From positions 186,001 to 250,000 of the forward strand of contig JBQJBP010000001.1 of NCBI GenBank assembly GCA_052078155.1: 64,000 nt of DNA, written 5' to 3'. A program made the translations under genes and the position numbers. Below are positions 1 to 8,354 of the stretch, one piece after another (position 1 is the first letter of the stretch; each line of letters starts with the position of its first letter). A model generated the notes under the pieces. That model was not told where the DNA came from. It saw only the letters and a program-made list of their open reading frames with translations, and searched no databases. The stretch is from CAXBMB01 sp052078155. Lineage in GTDB: Bacteria; Pseudomonadota; Alphaproteobacteria; Kiloniellales; DSM-21159.

Positions 1-425
1 CCATCCCCGCCGTTGATCACGGCGCAGTTGACCTTTTCACTCAACAGACTGACCGCCCCGGAATCTGAGTGGCGGACCACCAGCACATCAGGGCGCATGG
101 CGTTCAGCGTCATGGCCGTGTCGATCAGCGTTTCCCCTTTTTTGATGGAGGAATTGCCGACAGACATGTTGATCACATCCGCGCCCAGACGTTTGGCCGC
201 CAGCTCAAATGAGGTGCGGGTCCGGGTGGAGTTCTCAAAAAAGAGGTTGATTACCGTATGGCCCGAGAGCTTTTGCCGGTGGCTGGCATCATGGGGGTCC
301 GATAGCGCGTAATCGGCGGACAGGTTCAGCAGAAAGGCAATTTCGCCGGGCTGCAAACCTTCAATGCCGAGCAGGTGACGGTGGGAAAAACCGTCAAGGT
401 CAGGCGTGGTGATTAATGTGGTCAT
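1..425 (-). CDS. pyrB: Aspartate carbamoyltransferase, N-terminal part (cut by window edge)
   Basis: Catalytic chain of aspartate carbamoyltransferase, which joins carbamoyl phosphate and aspartate in the second step of pyrimidine synthesis in the cytosol. Only about 141 residues are in the window; the reading frame stays open to base 1, so this is an edge truncation, not a broken gene. It reads from an ATG at 425 (MTTLITTPDLDGFSHRHLLG). The carbamoyl-phosphate loop STRTRTSFE and the downstream GNSSIKKGETLIDTA segment are diagnostic of the family. ruvX lies close by on the same strand, as in other alphaproteobacteria, although two other genes sit between them here. The family call is firm; nothing can be said about the C-terminal aspartate-binding half. 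Confidence 0.93.
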   Translation of the reverse strand, partial: MTTLITTPDLDGFSHRHLLGIEGLQPGEIAFLLNLSADYALSDPHDASHRQKLSGHTVINLFFENSTRTRTSFELAAKRLGADVINMSVGNSSIKKGETLIDTAMTLNAMRPDVLVVRHSDSGAVSLLSEKVNCAVINGGD

Positions 426-878
426 TAAAGGCGTCTTATGTCACCGCCGGAGGTGAACCACAAGACACTTCTTGAGTCATTTTTTGCGGCAATTCTGACC
501 CCTTGGTCAGGAAGCTGCGTCAAGGCTTTGAGGTGATTGCCACTTGGTTGAAAAGGAGTATTGAACAGAGGCAAAGGGCTGTTCTGATTTTTGGGTTTCG
601 ACTCGCCGTATGCAGCAGTCTTTCAGCAAAAAACCCCAAAGGGTTGAGATGCTGATTTCTGGGCAAGAGTTCGTCTGAACCGTCAGAAGCGGTTTGGAGG
701 TGGCGGAGAGCATAGTTTGCCCGGTTGCTCTTTCCGTTCGGGACGTTGTTGCGGACAGGAATGCCTGCTTCTGTCAGGAACAGGCCCAGTTGCTGCGATG
801 ATCAGTGGGGGCAAGCTGACCGCTTTGTCGGGCTGGAGACAAAGGACAGTCAGAAACTGATCACGCTGTCAGATGGTT
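426..878. other. Non-coding gap upstream of pyrB
   Basis: No convincing gene lies in these 453 bases; short open frames have no recognisable product or ribosome binding site. It should hold the pyrB promoter. A small hairpin-forming stretch (AACCCCAAAGGGTT, about 634-647) is visible, but it lacks a clear run of T and I do not call it a terminator. No tRNA or riboswitch was recognised. Confidence 0.4.
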
Positions 879-1187
879 TTACTGACTTTGGATTACTTCA
901 AAGCCTTCAAACTGGGGATGGCCCAGGATGATGCCCTTGGTTTTGCCTGCCCCGGCATGGGCTTTGCGAAATGACTCGGATTTGGTCCAGTCTTCAAAGC
1001 TTTGAAAAGTCTCCCACATCACATGGGAAGAATAGAGGATTTCCTCGTCATTTCCCGGGCCTTTGAGCAAATGAAACTTGATGAAGCCCGGCACGTCGCT
1101 CAGGTAGCTGTCCCGTTCTGCCCACTGCTTTTCAAACTCTTCCGCCCGGCTCGGGTCCACACGGAATCGGTTCATGGCGATGTACAC
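879..1187 (-). CDS. Antibiotic biosynthesis monooxygenase (ABM)-fold protein, IsdG/HmoA-like
   Basis: A 102-residue single-domain protein of the dimeric alpha/beta-barrel ABM superfamily, which includes the heme-degrading oxygenases IsdG and HmoA. The N-terminus MYIAMNRFRV, the central PGFIKFHLLKG strand and the W-x-S/T-x-x-(S/A)-F segment (DWTKSESFRKAH) fit the HmoA-like branch. The start is a GTG at 1187 with an excellent ribosome binding site (AAGGAGA) seven bases upstream. It ends next to the pyrB leader and is followed on the same strand by nothing obviously linked. A heme-related role is a family inference only; many ABM proteins have other or unknown substrates. Confidence 0.8.
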   Translation of the reverse strand: MYIAMNRFRVDPSRAEEFEKQWAERDSYLSDVPGFIKFHLLKGPGNDEEILYSSHVMWETFQSFEDWTKSESFRKAHAGAGKTKGIILGHPQFEGFEVIQSQ

Positions 1188-1228
1188 TGTTGATCTCCTT
1201 GGATTGGTTTTCAGTCAGCGGGGGCAAG

Positions 1229-2143
1229 CTAAACGAAAGGCCAGAGAATAAGTGGAATGGTCAACATTGAAAGCAGAGTCTGCACGGTGGTGAGATTGGC
1301 CATCAGCGGGGCATCTCCGCCCAACTGCCGGGCCAGGATGTAAGAACTGGTGGCGGTCGGCAGTCCGTTGTAGAGCACCACCACGCCCAACTCAGCCTCT
1401 GACAGGCCTGCAGCTGTGCCGACGCCCCAGGTGATCACCGGCAGCAGCAGCAATTTCAGTCCGACAGCAGATACCGCCACCCCTTTGGATTCCTTGAGAC
1501 TGCGGATGTTGAGAGCTGCCCCCACCGCCAGGAGGCCCAAAGGCAGGGCGCAACGGGCGAGAATATCCAGCATATCCCCCAGGACGGGCGGCAAACCTAT
1601 GCCACTGGCATTCAAAAGCGCGCCGGTGATGCAGGCCATGAAAAGGGGATTGCGCAGCAGCAGTTTCAGAACACCCATCAGGGTGGGTTGGGAGGCCGTA
1701 CCGAAGCGGGCCAGCATGGTCACACACAAAATGTTGGCCAGGGGCACAATGCTGGCCGTGGCCAGAGCCGCTGCCAGCAGGCCTTCTTCGCCAAACAGCC
1801 CATAGGAAACCGACAGACCGATGTAGGTGTTCATCCGGATGATTGCCTGATAGAGGCTGGTAAAGCCCGGCCCATCCACCCCAAAGAGAGGTTTGAGAGC
1901 CAGAGCCAGGCCGGTCATGATCAGGATCGAGCCCATCAGGGTGCCGGAAAAGGGCAGAATGTCTGTGCTCGTGAAGTCAGCCTTGGCGATGACGGCAATG
2001 ATCAGCGCGGGTAAGGCCACAAAGTAGGTGAGCTTTTCCGCCGGTGCCCAGAATCCTTCTCCCGGAAAGCCCTTCTTGCGCAGCCCGTAGCCCACAGCGA
2101 TCAGCAGGAAGACCGGCAGAATGACGAGGATGATATCAAGCAT
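1229..2143 (-). CDS. AEC-family permease (auxin/malonate efflux carrier type)
   Basis: A 304-residue integral membrane protein of the AEC (auxin efflux carrier) family. About ten hydrophobic segments are visible, starting at the N-terminus (MLDIILVILPVFLLIAVGYG) and ending in a hydrophobic tail (LTIPLILWPFV). The paired N-P / GLP motifs of the family are present (LLRNPLFMACITGALLNASG, NGLPTATSSYILARQLGG). Bacterial members export or import small carboxylates such as malonate, but the substrate cannot be read from the sequence. It stands between the ABM protein and ruvX on the same strand, 42 and 49 bases away, so co-transcription is possible. No strong ribosome binding site is seen before the ATG. 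Confidence 0.85.
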   Translation of the reverse strand: MLDIILVILPVFLLIAVGYGLRKKGFPGEGFWAPAEKLTYFVALPALIIAVIAKADFTSTDILPFSGTLMGSILIMTGLALALKPLFGVDGPGFTSLYQAIIRMNTYIGLSVSYGLFGEEGLLAAALATASIVPLANILCVTMLARFGTASQPTLMGVLKLLLRNPLFMACITGALLNASGIGLPPVLGDMLDILARCALPLGLLAVGAALNIRSLKESKGVAVSAVGLKLLLLPVITWGVGTAAGLSEAELGVVVLYNGLPTATSSYILARQLGGDAPLMANLTTVQTLLSMLTIPLILWPFV

Positions 2144-2191
2144 GGGCTGACTCTGTGGCTGAAGGAAGGTGATCGCTGGGGAAGCGCTTAA

Positions 2192-2674
2192 TCAGGAAAG
2201 CGGGCGGTTGCGCAGGGCATCAAGGGCCCCCTGCAAAATGTAACCGGCGGCCATTTTATCAACCACTTCGCCCCGGCGCTGGCGGCTCATGTCGGCTTCG
2301 TCGACCAGAAAGCGCTCCACGGCTACCGTAGACAGGCGCTCATCCCAGAAAGCGGTGGGCAGGTCAAAGTTGGCCACACTGACCAGATTTCGGGCGAACT
2401 GCCGGGTGGACTGGCAGCGTTTGCCCTCTGTGCCGTCCATGTTGATGGGCAGGCCGAACACAAGTCCCCCGACCTGGCGATCCTCGCAGAGCGCCTGAAG
2501 CTTCTGGGCGTCCAGGGTGAATTTCTTGCGGCGAATGGTCTCCAGCGGAGAGGCCAGCGTGAAAGCAGAATCAGACAGCGCAAGACCGATGGTCTTTTCG
2601 CCCAGATCCAGACCTAGCAACCTCTGGCCTGACGTTAACAGGCCCGGCAGGTCATGCAGCTCTACAGTTGCCAT
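2192..2674 (-). CDS. ruvX: Putative pre-16S rRNA nuclease / Holliday junction resolvase-like YqgF
   Basis: YqgF/RuvX-family RNase H-fold nuclease, involved in 16S rRNA 5' end maturation and proposed as a Holliday junction resolvase. The 160-residue product has the family signature LLGLDLGEKTIGLALSD near residue 20 (first catalytic Asp), VGGLVFGLPINMDGTEG in the middle and the FWDERLSTVAVE motif (second acidic residue). I start it at the ATG at 2674, not at the longer upstream ATG, because the extra 70 residues resemble no known extension and AAGGAAAG precedes 2674. It is divergent from gatC across a 401-base gap. Confidence 0.9.
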   Translation of the reverse strand: MATVELHDLPGLLTSGQRLLGLDLGEKTIGLALSDSAFTLASPLETIRRKKFTLDAQKLQALCEDRQVGGLVFGLPINMDGTEGKRCQSTRQFARNLVSVANFDLPTAFWDERLSTVAVERFLVDEADMSRQRRGEVVDKMAAGYILQGALDALRNRPLS

Positions 2675-3075
2675 TTCCAGCTCTTTCCTTCGCTGTTGCC
2701 AGGTGCTCCGGTTTTTTCCGGTAACAGGGGCGCGTCCGCAGATGCTCTGGGATAAGCCGCTCTTGAGCTTTAAGCAAGGCAAGCCAGGGCAAAGCAGTTC
2801 TCCGTTGCTTGCAATGCTGCGGGGCAACTTGATGATGTTGCAGCCAGTTGCCCGGGGCGTTTCCAGGAAACGCAGGGATGTCATTGTTGGATTTGCGTCG
2901 GACCATAGCCTCCGTCCTGCGGCCCTTAGTCAGTCAAATGTCTCAGGACTTTCATGAGCTTTTGAAAAGGCCGGAAAAGCTGGGGCTTTGGCCGCAGGGA
3001 CCCGTTGCGCTGGCGGGAGGCGGGTGTTAGTGTCCGCGCCCGAATAACCCCATTCCACACATAAGCGGAGCAGTC
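2675..3075. other. Divergent promoter region between ruvX and gatC
   Basis: No gene is supported in these 401 bases. Overlapping open frames on both strands have no recognisable product. The region should carry the outward promoters of ruvX and gatCAB; I cannot place them with confidence. Confidence 0.4.
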
Positions 3076-3363
3076 ATGTCGGTCGACAAGGACACCGTTC
3101 GTCAGATTGCCAAATTGGCCCGTATCCGGGTTGAGGATGCGGAGGCGGAAGCCTTGGTTGGTGAGATGAACAATCTTCTCACTTGGATTGAACAACTGGG
3201 AGAGCTGGACACCACGTCTGTGCCCCCCATGACCTCGGTGGTGGAGGTGCAAACGCCTCTGCGCCAGGACCAGGTCAATGATGGCGGCTATGCCCAACAG
3301 GTGACGGCCAATGCGCCGGAGTCCGTCCACGACTTTTACGTTGTTCCCAAGGTGGTTGAATAA
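3076..3363 (+). CDS. gatC: Asp/Glu-tRNA amidotransferase subunit C
   Basis: Small stabilising subunit of the GatCAB amidotransferase, which converts Glu-tRNA(Gln) and/or Asp-tRNA(Asn) into the correctly charged species. At 95 residues it has the usual length. The DTVRQIAKLARIRVEDAEAE helix and the VxxMTSVVEVQTPLRQDQV / PESVHDFYVVPKVVE tail are typical of GatC. The ATG at 3076 is preceded by a GGAG-type ribosome binding site. Its stop codon overlaps the gatA start by one base (TAATG), which indicates translational coupling within the gatCAB operon. Confidence 0.96.
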   Translation: MSVDKDTVRQIAKLARIRVEDAEAEALVGEMNNLLTWIEQLGELDTTSVPPMTSVVEVQTPLRQDQVNDGGYAQQVTANAPESVHDFYVVPKVVE

Positions 3364-4850
3364 TGACCGAACTGACTCGTATGAGCATCGCAGGCGCGCG
3401 CCGCGCGCTGGATGCCAAAGAGATTTCCGCCAAAGAACTGACGGAAGCTCACATCAGCGCTGTGGAAGAAGCCCGCCCGCTGAACGCCTTTGTCACCGAA
3501 ACCCCTGACCAGGCGCTGGACATGGCGGCCGCCGCAGATGCCCGTCTGGCCAAAGGTGAGGCCGGACTGCTGGAAGGCATTCCCCTGGCCATCAAGGATC
3601 TCTTTTGCACCAAAGGGGTGAAGACCACGGCCAGCAGTCACATTCTGGATGGCTTTACCCCGACCTATGAATCCACCGTCACCACCAATCTGTGGAAAGA
3701 AGGCGCGGTGATGCTGGGTAAGGTGAACCTGGATGAGTTCGCCATGGGCTCATCCAATGAAACCAGCTACTACGGCAATGTGGTCAGCCCCTGGCAGCGC
3801 CAGGGTGACGAAGACGCCAAAATGGTCCCCGGTGGATCCTCCGGCGGATCGGCTGCTGCTGTTGCTGCGCGCTGCGCCATGGGGGCAACCGGAACCGATA
3901 CCGGCGGGTCCATCCGCCAGCCAGCCGCCTTTACCGGCACGGTCGGCCTGAAACCCACCTACGGCCGCTGTTCACGCTGGGGCGTGGTGGCCTTTGCTTC
4001 TTCTCTCGATCAGCCTGGTCCCATGACCCGGACGGTGGAAGATGCCGCCCTGATGCTGGGGGCCATGGCAGGGTATGATCCCAAGGACTCCACTTCCGTT
4101 GACCGCATTGTGCCTGACTACACGGCGGCTCTGACGGGCGACCTGAAAGGTCTGAAAGTCGGCATTCCAAAGGAATACCGGGTTGATGACATGCCCGGTG
4201 AGATCGACGCGCTGTGGCAGCAGGGAGTGGACTGGCTGAAAGATGCCGGGGCTGAGGTGGTTGATATCTCCTTGCCTCACACCCGCTACGCTCTGCCGAC
4301 TTACTACATCGTGGCACCTGCCGAAGCTTCGTCCAACCTGGCCCGCTATGACGGTGTGCGTTATGGCCTTCGGGTTGAAGGGGACGACGGCAGCCTGGAT
4401 GCCATGTATGAAGCCACCCGGGCTGAAGGCTTTGGGGCGGAAGTACGCCGCCGCATCCTGCTGGGCACCTACGTGCTGTCTGCCGGTTACTATGACGCCT
4501 ACTACAACCAGGCCCGCAAGGTGCGCACCATGATCGCTCATGACTTCCGCGAAGCTTACAGCTCCGTGGATCTGATCCTGGCACCCACCACACCTTCGGC
4601 TGCCTTTGCCGCCGGGGAGATTTCTGACGATCCCATCTCCATGTTCCTCAACGACGTCTTCACGGTGCCGGCCAGCCTGGCCGGTTTGCCGGCCATTTCT
4701 GTGCCTGCCGGATTGGACAGCAAGGGCTTGCCCCTGGGGCTGCAGCTGATCGGCCGGGCCTTTGATGAAGAGACGGTGTTGCGTGGGGCAGGGGTGATGG
4801 AGGCTGCGGCCAACTTCACCGCCGAACCGACCCTGATGGTCGGCAAGTAA
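3363..4850 (+). CDS. gatA: Asp/Glu-tRNA amidotransferase subunit A
   Basis: Amidase subunit that releases ammonia from glutamine or asparagine and channels it to GatB. The 495-residue protein shows the amidase-signature Ser-cisSer-Lys triad: Lys78 in IPLAIKDLFC, cis-Ser159 in the GGSSGGS loop, and the nucleophile Ser183 in DTGGSIRQPAAF. Length and the C-terminal GLPLGLQLIGR motif are normal for the family. It overlaps gatC by one base and is followed by gatB after 20 bases. Its presence implies that this organism makes Gln-tRNA and/or Asn-tRNA by the indirect route. Confidence 0.97.
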   Translation: MTELTRMSIAGARRALDAKEISAKELTEAHISAVEEARPLNAFVTETPDQALDMAAAADARLAKGEAGLLEGIPLAIKDLFCTKGVKTTASSHILDGFTPTYESTVTTNLWKEGAVMLGKVNLDEFAMGSSNETSYYGNVVSPWQRQGDEDAKMVPGGSSGGSAAAVAARCAMGATGTDTGGSIRQPAAFTGTVGLKPTYGRCSRWGVVAFASSLDQPGPMTRTVEDAALMLGAMAGYDPKDSTSVDRIVPDYTAALTGDLKGLKVGIPKEYRVDDMPGEIDALWQQGVDWLKDAGAEVVDISLPHTRYALPTYYIVAPAEASSNLARYDGVRYGLRVEGDDGSLDAMYEATRAEGFGAEVRRRILLGTYVLSAGYYDAYYNQARKVRTMIAHDFREAYSSVDLILAPTTPSAAFAAGEISDDPISMFLNDVFTVPASLAGLPAISVPAGLDSKGLPLGLQLIGRAFDEETVLRGAGVMEAAANFTAEPTLMVGK

Positions 4851-4870
4851 GCGGGAAAGAGGAGAAGATC

Positions 4871-6358
4871 ATGAGCTTGCTGCGAGGCGAGACTGGCGAT
4901 TGGGAAGTGGTGATCGGGCTGGAAGTTCACGCCCAGGTCATCTCAAATTCAAAGCTCTTTTCCGGGGCGGATACCACCTTTGGTGCTGAACCGAACAGCC
5001 AGGTTTCTCTGGTGGATGCGGCCATGCCGGGCATGCTGCCGGTGATCAACAGGGTCTGTGTGGAACAGGCAGTGCGCACCGGTCTTGGGCTGAACGCCAA
5101 GATCAACATGACGTCGGTTTTTGAACGCAAAAACTACTTCTATGCGGATCTGCCCCAGGGCTATCAGATCAGCCAGTATGAGACCCCCATCGTCGGTGAG
5201 GGCACCATCAAGCTGGACATCAAAGACCCCAAGACCAAGGAACTGGTCGAGGTCAAGGAAGTCGGCATTGAACGGCTGCATCTGGAACAGGATGCGGGCA
5301 AATCCCTGCATGACCAACACCCCAGCAAAACCTTTGTGGACCTGAACCGCTCCGGTGTGGCGCTGATGGAAATCGTGTCCAAGCCGGACATGCGCTCTGC
5401 TGAGGAAGCCGGGGCCTATGTCCGCAAACTCCGCACCATTGTTCGGTATCTGGGGACCTGCGACGGCAACATGGATGAAGGCTCCATGCGCTGTGACGTC
5501 AATGTTTCCGTGCGCAAACCTGGTGACGAGTTTGGCACCCGGACGGAAACCAAAAACGTCAACTCCATCCGCTTCGTGCAGATGGCCATCGACAGTGAAG
5601 CCCGGCGGCAGATTGAAGTGCTGGAATCCGGCGGCGAAATCGTACAGGAAACCCGCCTGTTTGATGCGGCCACCGGCACCACGCGCTCCATGCGCTCCAA
5701 GGAAAACGCGCACGATTACCGGTACTTCCCGGACCCGGACCTCTTGCCGCTGGAACTGGACCCGGCCCTGGTGGATGAAATCAAAGCCGCCATGCCGGAA
5801 TTGCCTGACGACAAGAAGGAACGCTTCAAGTCTGACTTCGGCCTCAGCGAATACGATGCCGACGTGCTGGTCGCAGAAAAGGCGAATGCGGACTTTTACG
5901 AAACCATCGTCAACGGAGGCCCCAAAGGTCGCCGTGATCCCAAGATGGCTGCCAACTGGGTGATCACCAATTTCTTCGGGGCTCTCAACAACTCTGATTA
6001 CAGCCTGGAAACCACCCCGGTAACCGCGGATCAGCTGGGTGGTTTGATCGACCTGATCGCTGATGACACCATCTCCGGCCGCATTGCCAAAGACGTCTTT
6101 GAGGCCATGTGGGAAACCAGCAAGGACGCGGCTGTCATTGTTGAGGAAAAAGGCCTGAAGCAGATCACCGATACAGGGGCCATTGAAGGTGCCATTGACG
6201 AGATCATTGCGGCCAATCCTGATCAGGTGGCCCAGTACAAAGACGGTTCCAATCCGAAAGTGATCGGTTGGTTCGTCGGGCAGGTCATGAAGGCCACACA
6301 GGGCAAAGCCAATCCCGGTGCGGTCAACAAACTGCTGAAAGCCAAACTGGACGCCTGA
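4871..6358 (+). CDS. gatB: Asp/Glu-tRNA amidotransferase subunit B
   Basis: tRNA-binding kinase subunit of GatCAB, which phosphorylates the mischarged Glu or Asp and transfers the ammonia delivered by GatA. The 495-residue product has the GatB hallmarks: VIGLEVHAQV near residue 17, the YFYADLPQGYQISQYE motif, LEQDAGKS and the DLNRSGVALMEIVS segment, followed by the helical GatB/YqeY tail domain (about residues 345-495, ending NPGAVNKLLKAKL). AAAGAGGAG precedes the ATG. It is the last gene of the operon; a strong terminator follows 24 bases after the stop. Confidence 0.97.
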   Translation: MSLLRGETGDWEVVIGLEVHAQVISNSKLFSGADTTFGAEPNSQVSLVDAAMPGMLPVINRVCVEQAVRTGLGLNAKINMTSVFERKNYFYADLPQGYQISQYETPIVGEGTIKLDIKDPKTKELVEVKEVGIERLHLEQDAGKSLHDQHPSKTFVDLNRSGVALMEIVSKPDMRSAEEAGAYVRKLRTIVRYLGTCDGNMDEGSMRCDVNVSVRKPGDEFGTRTETKNVNSIRFVQMAIDSEARRQIEVLESGGEIVQETRLFDAATGTTRSMRSKENAHDYRYFPDPDLLPLELDPALVDEIKAAMPELPDDKKERFKSDFGLSEYDADVLVAEKANADFYETIVNGGPKGRRDPKMAANWVITNFFGALNNSDYSLETTPVTADQLGGLIDLIADDTISGRIAKDVFEAMWETSKDAAVIVEEKGLKQITDTGAIEGAIDEIIAANPDQVAQYKDGSNPKVIGWFVGQVMKATQGKANPGAVNKLLKAKLDA

Positions 6359-6381
6359 TCCAGTTGATGCTCACAAGCAAG

Positions 6382-6414
6382 AAGGCGGGGCTCTGACGGG
6401 TCCCGCCTTTTTCT
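6382..6414 (+). terminator. Rho-independent terminator after gatCAB
   Basis: The stem AAGGCGGG / CCCGCCTT around a short loop is followed by TTTCTG. It lies 24 bases after the gatB stop and should end the gatCAB transcript. Confidence 0.85.
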
Positions 6415-6665
6415 GTTCTGGCGCATGCTCGGTTTGCTCAGAACCGCTTGCTACGTGCTTCTGAGTCAACAAAACCCATTTAACATATTGATTAAAATTA
6501 AATTTTCGCTCCCGGCATCGCTGCGTAGAGCTTGAGATGAAAAAGATTGGTCTCTGGGTTGGTTTCCTTCGGGGCACGGCAATCTTGCCGACGAAAGTCT
6601 AGGGTTTGCGGAGCGGCTCTGTTAGGCAAAGAGATTGATTGATTAAGGGCAGGAAGGGGAACTCC
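6415..6665. other. Leader of the gamma-glutamyltransferase gene, with a possible repeat remnant
   Basis: No gene is supported here. Bases 6422-6462 (GCATGCTCGGTTTGCTCAGA onward) resemble the left end of the dispersed repeat family seen at 34837, 41871, 55139 and 57167, but no right end follows. Bases 6478-6507 are AT-rich and may hold the promoter of the downstream gene. Confidence 0.35.
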
Positions 6666-8237
6666 ATGCAACAGCGTCGGCTCAGTCAGAAACAGGTGGT
6701 ACGCAAACCCGCCGTGGAAAGCGCAGGCGGGATCGTTGCCTCGCAAAGCCGGGTGGCGTCGGAAGCAGGCGCGCGCGTTCTGGCTGCCGGGGGCAACGCG
6801 GTGGATGCCGCCATTGCCACTTCTCTGGCCGTCGGGGTGGTTGAACCCTGGATGTCCGGCCTGGGCGGCGGCGGCATGATGCTGATCTACAGTGCCAGGG
6901 ACGACAAGGTGTCGGCCATTGATTTTGGCATGCGCACCCCTGCTGGTCTGGATCCAGCCGATTACCCGCTGGATGACCAGGGGGCGGCGGACACGGACCT
7001 TTTCGGCTGGCCAGCAGTCAAGGATGGACGCAACCTGGAAGGGGGCAGCTCCATTGCCATACCGGGTCAGCTGGATGGCTTGCGACTGGCCCTGGAAGGC
7101 TTCGGCAGCAAGGACTGGTCAGAGCTGATTGATCCTGCCATTGCTTTGGCCAAAGAGGGCTTGCTGCTGGATTGGTTTTCCCAGGCACAGATCACCCAGT
7201 ACGCCGCCGATTTGAACAGATATCCTTCTACAGCAGCGGTCTTTCTGAAAGACGGGCGTGCACCCGGACCGGCCTATGTTCCCACCGTCATGGAAAACGC
7301 AGCCCTGGTTGCGACGCTGGAAACTCTGAAAGCCCAGGGACCGCGCAGCTTTTATGAAGGCGAGCTCGCCAGCTCTCTGGTCACTGATCTGCAGGCAGCG
7401 GGCAGCAAAATCTCCCTGCAGGATCTCTCCGGCTATCAGGCTCATTGGGTGGAACCGCGCAAGGAAAACCACAATGGGTGTGACCTCTACGTTCTGCCGG
7501 AACTGAACGGCGGGCCAACCCTGCTGCGGGCCCTGAAACAGGTCCGTGACGGCGGTGCTTTGGCCGCACAGCCCGATGCTGATTTCTTCCACCGTTTTGC
7601 CGGGGCCATGCGGGAGTCCTTCGACTACCGGCTGCGGGAACTGGGCGATTGTGATGAAAAACGCATGCCGACGTCGACCACCCACCTGTCGGTGGTCGAT
7701 AAGGAGGGCAACATGGTCACCCTGACCCAGACCTTGCTGTCGTCCTTCGGTTCTAAAGTGCTGCTGCCGGGCAGCGGGGTTCTGATGAACAACGGCATCA
7801 ACTGGTTCGATCCCCGGCCGGGCCGCCCCAATTCTCTCGCGCCGGGTAAGAAAACCCTCTCCAACTATGTGCCTGTCATGGGTGCCAAAGGGCAGCAGCG
7901 CTTTGCCATCGGGGCATCAGGCGGGCGCAAGATCATTCCTGCCCTGGCTCAGCTTTCCAGCTTCCTGGGGGATTTTGGAATGAGCCTGGATGCGGCCATG
8001 CACCAACCGCGCATTGATGTTTCCGGGCCTGAGCGTGTGGCTGTGGATCCGGTGAAGATGCCTTCGGATGTGGTCGCAAAGCTGCAGGACAGCTATCCGG
8101 TGGATCTGGTGCGCTGGGGGCCCATGCCCAACAACTTTGCCATCATCTCAGCCGTTCTGCGCGATGGGCAGAGCAACTGGGGGGCAGCTGATCCCTATCA
8201 TGGCTGGGCCGAAGCCGTCAGCGAAGACGAGGTCTGA
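6666..8237 (+). CDS. Gamma-glutamyltransferase family protein
   Basis: Ntn-hydrolase of the gamma-glutamyltranspeptidase family (523 residues), which cleaves gamma-glutamyl bonds of glutathione or related amides after self-processing. The N-terminal region has the family's GGNAVDAAIATSLAVGVVEP motif; the autoprocessing/nucleophile Thr is near residue 339 in MPTSTTHLSVVDKEGNMVTL; GASGGRKIIPAL lies further on. The ATG at 6666 has GGAAGGGGA upstream and is preferred over a TTG nine codons earlier. No signal peptide is seen, so it is probably cytosolic, unlike classical periplasmic GGTs. Some relatives act as acylases, so the true substrate is open. Confidence 0.88.
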   Translation: MQQRRLSQKQVVRKPAVESAGGIVASQSRVASEAGARVLAAGGNAVDAAIATSLAVGVVEPWMSGLGGGGMMLIYSARDDKVSAIDFGMRTPAGLDPADYPLDDQGAADTDLFGWPAVKDGRNLEGGSSIAIPGQLDGLRLALEGFGSKDWSELIDPAIALAKEGLLLDWFSQAQITQYAADLNRYPSTAAVFLKDGRAPGPAYVPTVMENAALVATLETLKAQGPRSFYEGELASSLVTDLQAAGSKISLQDLSGYQAHWVEPRKENHNGCDLYVLPELNGGPTLLRALKQVRDGGALAAQPDADFFHRFAGAMRESFDYRLRELGDCDEKRMPTSTTHLSVVDKEGNMVTLTQTLLSSFGSKVLLPGSGVLMNNGINWFDPRPGRPNSLAPGKKTLSNYVPVMGAKGQQRFAIGASGGRKIIPALAQLSSFLGDFGMSLDAAMHQPRIDVSGPERVAVDPVKMPSDVVAKLQDSYPVDLVRWGPMPNNFAIISAVLRDGQSNWGAADPYHGWAEAVSEDEV

Positions 8238-8354
8238 GCGCTGCCGTTGCCTCTTTTGTCAGGACCAGAGGCTTTGAGTGGGGCATTTTTTGCACCCGTT
8301 TGAAGCCTTTGGCATCTGATCCCCGAAGGAGGGCTCTTTGTATTTGAAGGAGCT

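Noticed and set aside
1..425. pyrB as a pseudogene because it lacks a stop in the window
   Set aside because: The frame is intact to base 1 and all visible motifs are sound; it is only cut by the window edge.
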